Part shown: positions 63,773 through 64,000 of the stretch, in pieces
Numbering within the stretch: position 1 is the first letter of the stretch
Layout: the number at the start of each line of letters is the position of its first letter
Source of the DNA: JABDKJ01 sp964609215
GTDB lineage: Bacteria > Bacteroidota > Bacteroidia > Flavobacteriales_D > JABDKJ01
Assembly: GCA_964609215.1 (NCBI GenBank)
Contig: CAZSQZ010000004.1
Location: 1 to 64,000, forward strand
Reading direction: 5' to 3'
Length of the DNA stretch: 64,000 bases
The notes under the pieces: model-generated
Database searches by the model: none
What the model was told of the DNA's origin: nothing
The model's input: the letters and a program-made list of their open reading frames with translations, nothing else
Position numbers and translations under genes: made by a program

Positions 63773-64000
63773 ATGCCAACTATTTCCCAAAAAGGCCAAA
63801 AGATGCCTTCTTCTCCCATAAGAAAATTGGTTCCTTTTGCAGAAGGAGCAAAGAAAGCTGGTAAGAAAGTGTACCATCTTAACATTGGCCAACCAGATAT
63901 TTTTTCTCCAGAAATTGCTGTTGAAGCTGTTAAAAAAATGGATAGAAAAGTTATTGAATATTCTCATTCTGCAGGTTTCGAATCTTATAGAAAAGGGCTT
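63773..64000 (+). CDS. PLP-dependent aminotransferase (N-terminal part, runs off the window)
   Basis: The first 76 codons are seen: MPTISQKGQKMPSSPIRKLV, FAEGAKKAGKKVYHLNIGQP, DIFSPEIAVEAVKKM, and EYSHSAGFESYRKGL. The LNIGQPD and YSHSAGFESYR segments are typical of class I/II aspartate-type aminotransferases. The PLP lysine lies outside the window, so the substrate cannot be assigned. Confidence 0.8.
   Translation, partial: MPTISQKGQKMPSSPIRKLVPFAEGAKKAGKKVYHLNIGQPDIFSPEIAVEAVKKMDRKVIEYSHSAGFESYRKGL

Overview
The window is chromosomal DNA from a member of the Bacteroidota, most likely a marine Flavobacteriia-like lineage. The evidence is low G+C, several proteins with type IX secretion (T9SS) sorting tails (type A and type B), TTTG/TAnnTTTG promoters, the use of GTG and TTG starts without clear Shine-Dalgarno sequences, and the classic tRNA-tuf-tRNA-secE-nusG-ribosomal protein-rpoBC block. 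No rRNA, CRISPR array, insertion sequence or integrase of a mobile element was seen.

Layout. 1-7.7 kb: a small HEAT-like protein, then a cluster of secreted proteins (an L-domain-like repeat protein, two small T9SS-tail proteins, a large FG-GAP/ASPIC protein), with two copies of a short terminator-bearing repeat. 7.7-15 kb: housekeeping and small accessory genes: miaE, a TetR regulator, a voltage-gated K+ channel with a zinc-ribbon tail, rhlE, a Swt1/HEPN-like protein, a decayed minus-strand gene, a membrane protein, a His-rich YCII lipoprotein translationally coupled to a trans-sulfuration enzyme. 15.1-21.0 kb: a compact three-gene defence operon, an AbiEi-like antitoxin, an AbiEii nucleotidyltransferase toxin and a 1323-residue single-chain restriction-methylation-specificity enzyme, followed by an AraC regulator cut to its N-terminus. 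21.5-27.5 kb: a VOC protein, a sortilin-like beta-propeller, a LolA-like protein and another T9SS cargo protein.

27.6-41.5 kb, all on the minus strand: tRNA-Thr(TGT), tRNA-Tyr, tRNA-Gly, tRNA-Thr(GGT), tuf, a tRNA-Trp-like relic, tRNA-Trp, secE, nusG, rplK, rplA, rplJ, rplL, rpoB, rpoC and a DUF3467 gene. A near-perfect Bacteroidota promoter precedes the first tRNA and a strong terminator follows rpoC. 41.5-49.2 kb, minus strand: hpf, a Xer recombinase, rpsU, an acyl-CoA dehydrogenase, apt, a helix-hairpin-helix protein, a large FG-GAP lipoprotein and a 58-residue zinc-ribbon protein. 49.2-64 kb: a DUF1499 protein, tpx, an OmpA/TSP3 porin, a four-helix membrane protein, icmF, Ppx/GppA, a MORN-like lipoprotein, a DksA-type zinc-finger protein coupled to valS, a T9SS type B repeat protein, two tandem DUF1573 proteins and the start of an aminotransferase.

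The most notable system is the AbiE-like toxin-antitoxin pair that is overlapped and co-oriented with the fused restriction-modification enzyme, with repeated ATTGG/GCCAA elements at its promoter. The tRNA-Trp relic, the very short secE leader, the rplL-rpoB hairpin and the decayed genes on either side of the defence operon are also worth checking.
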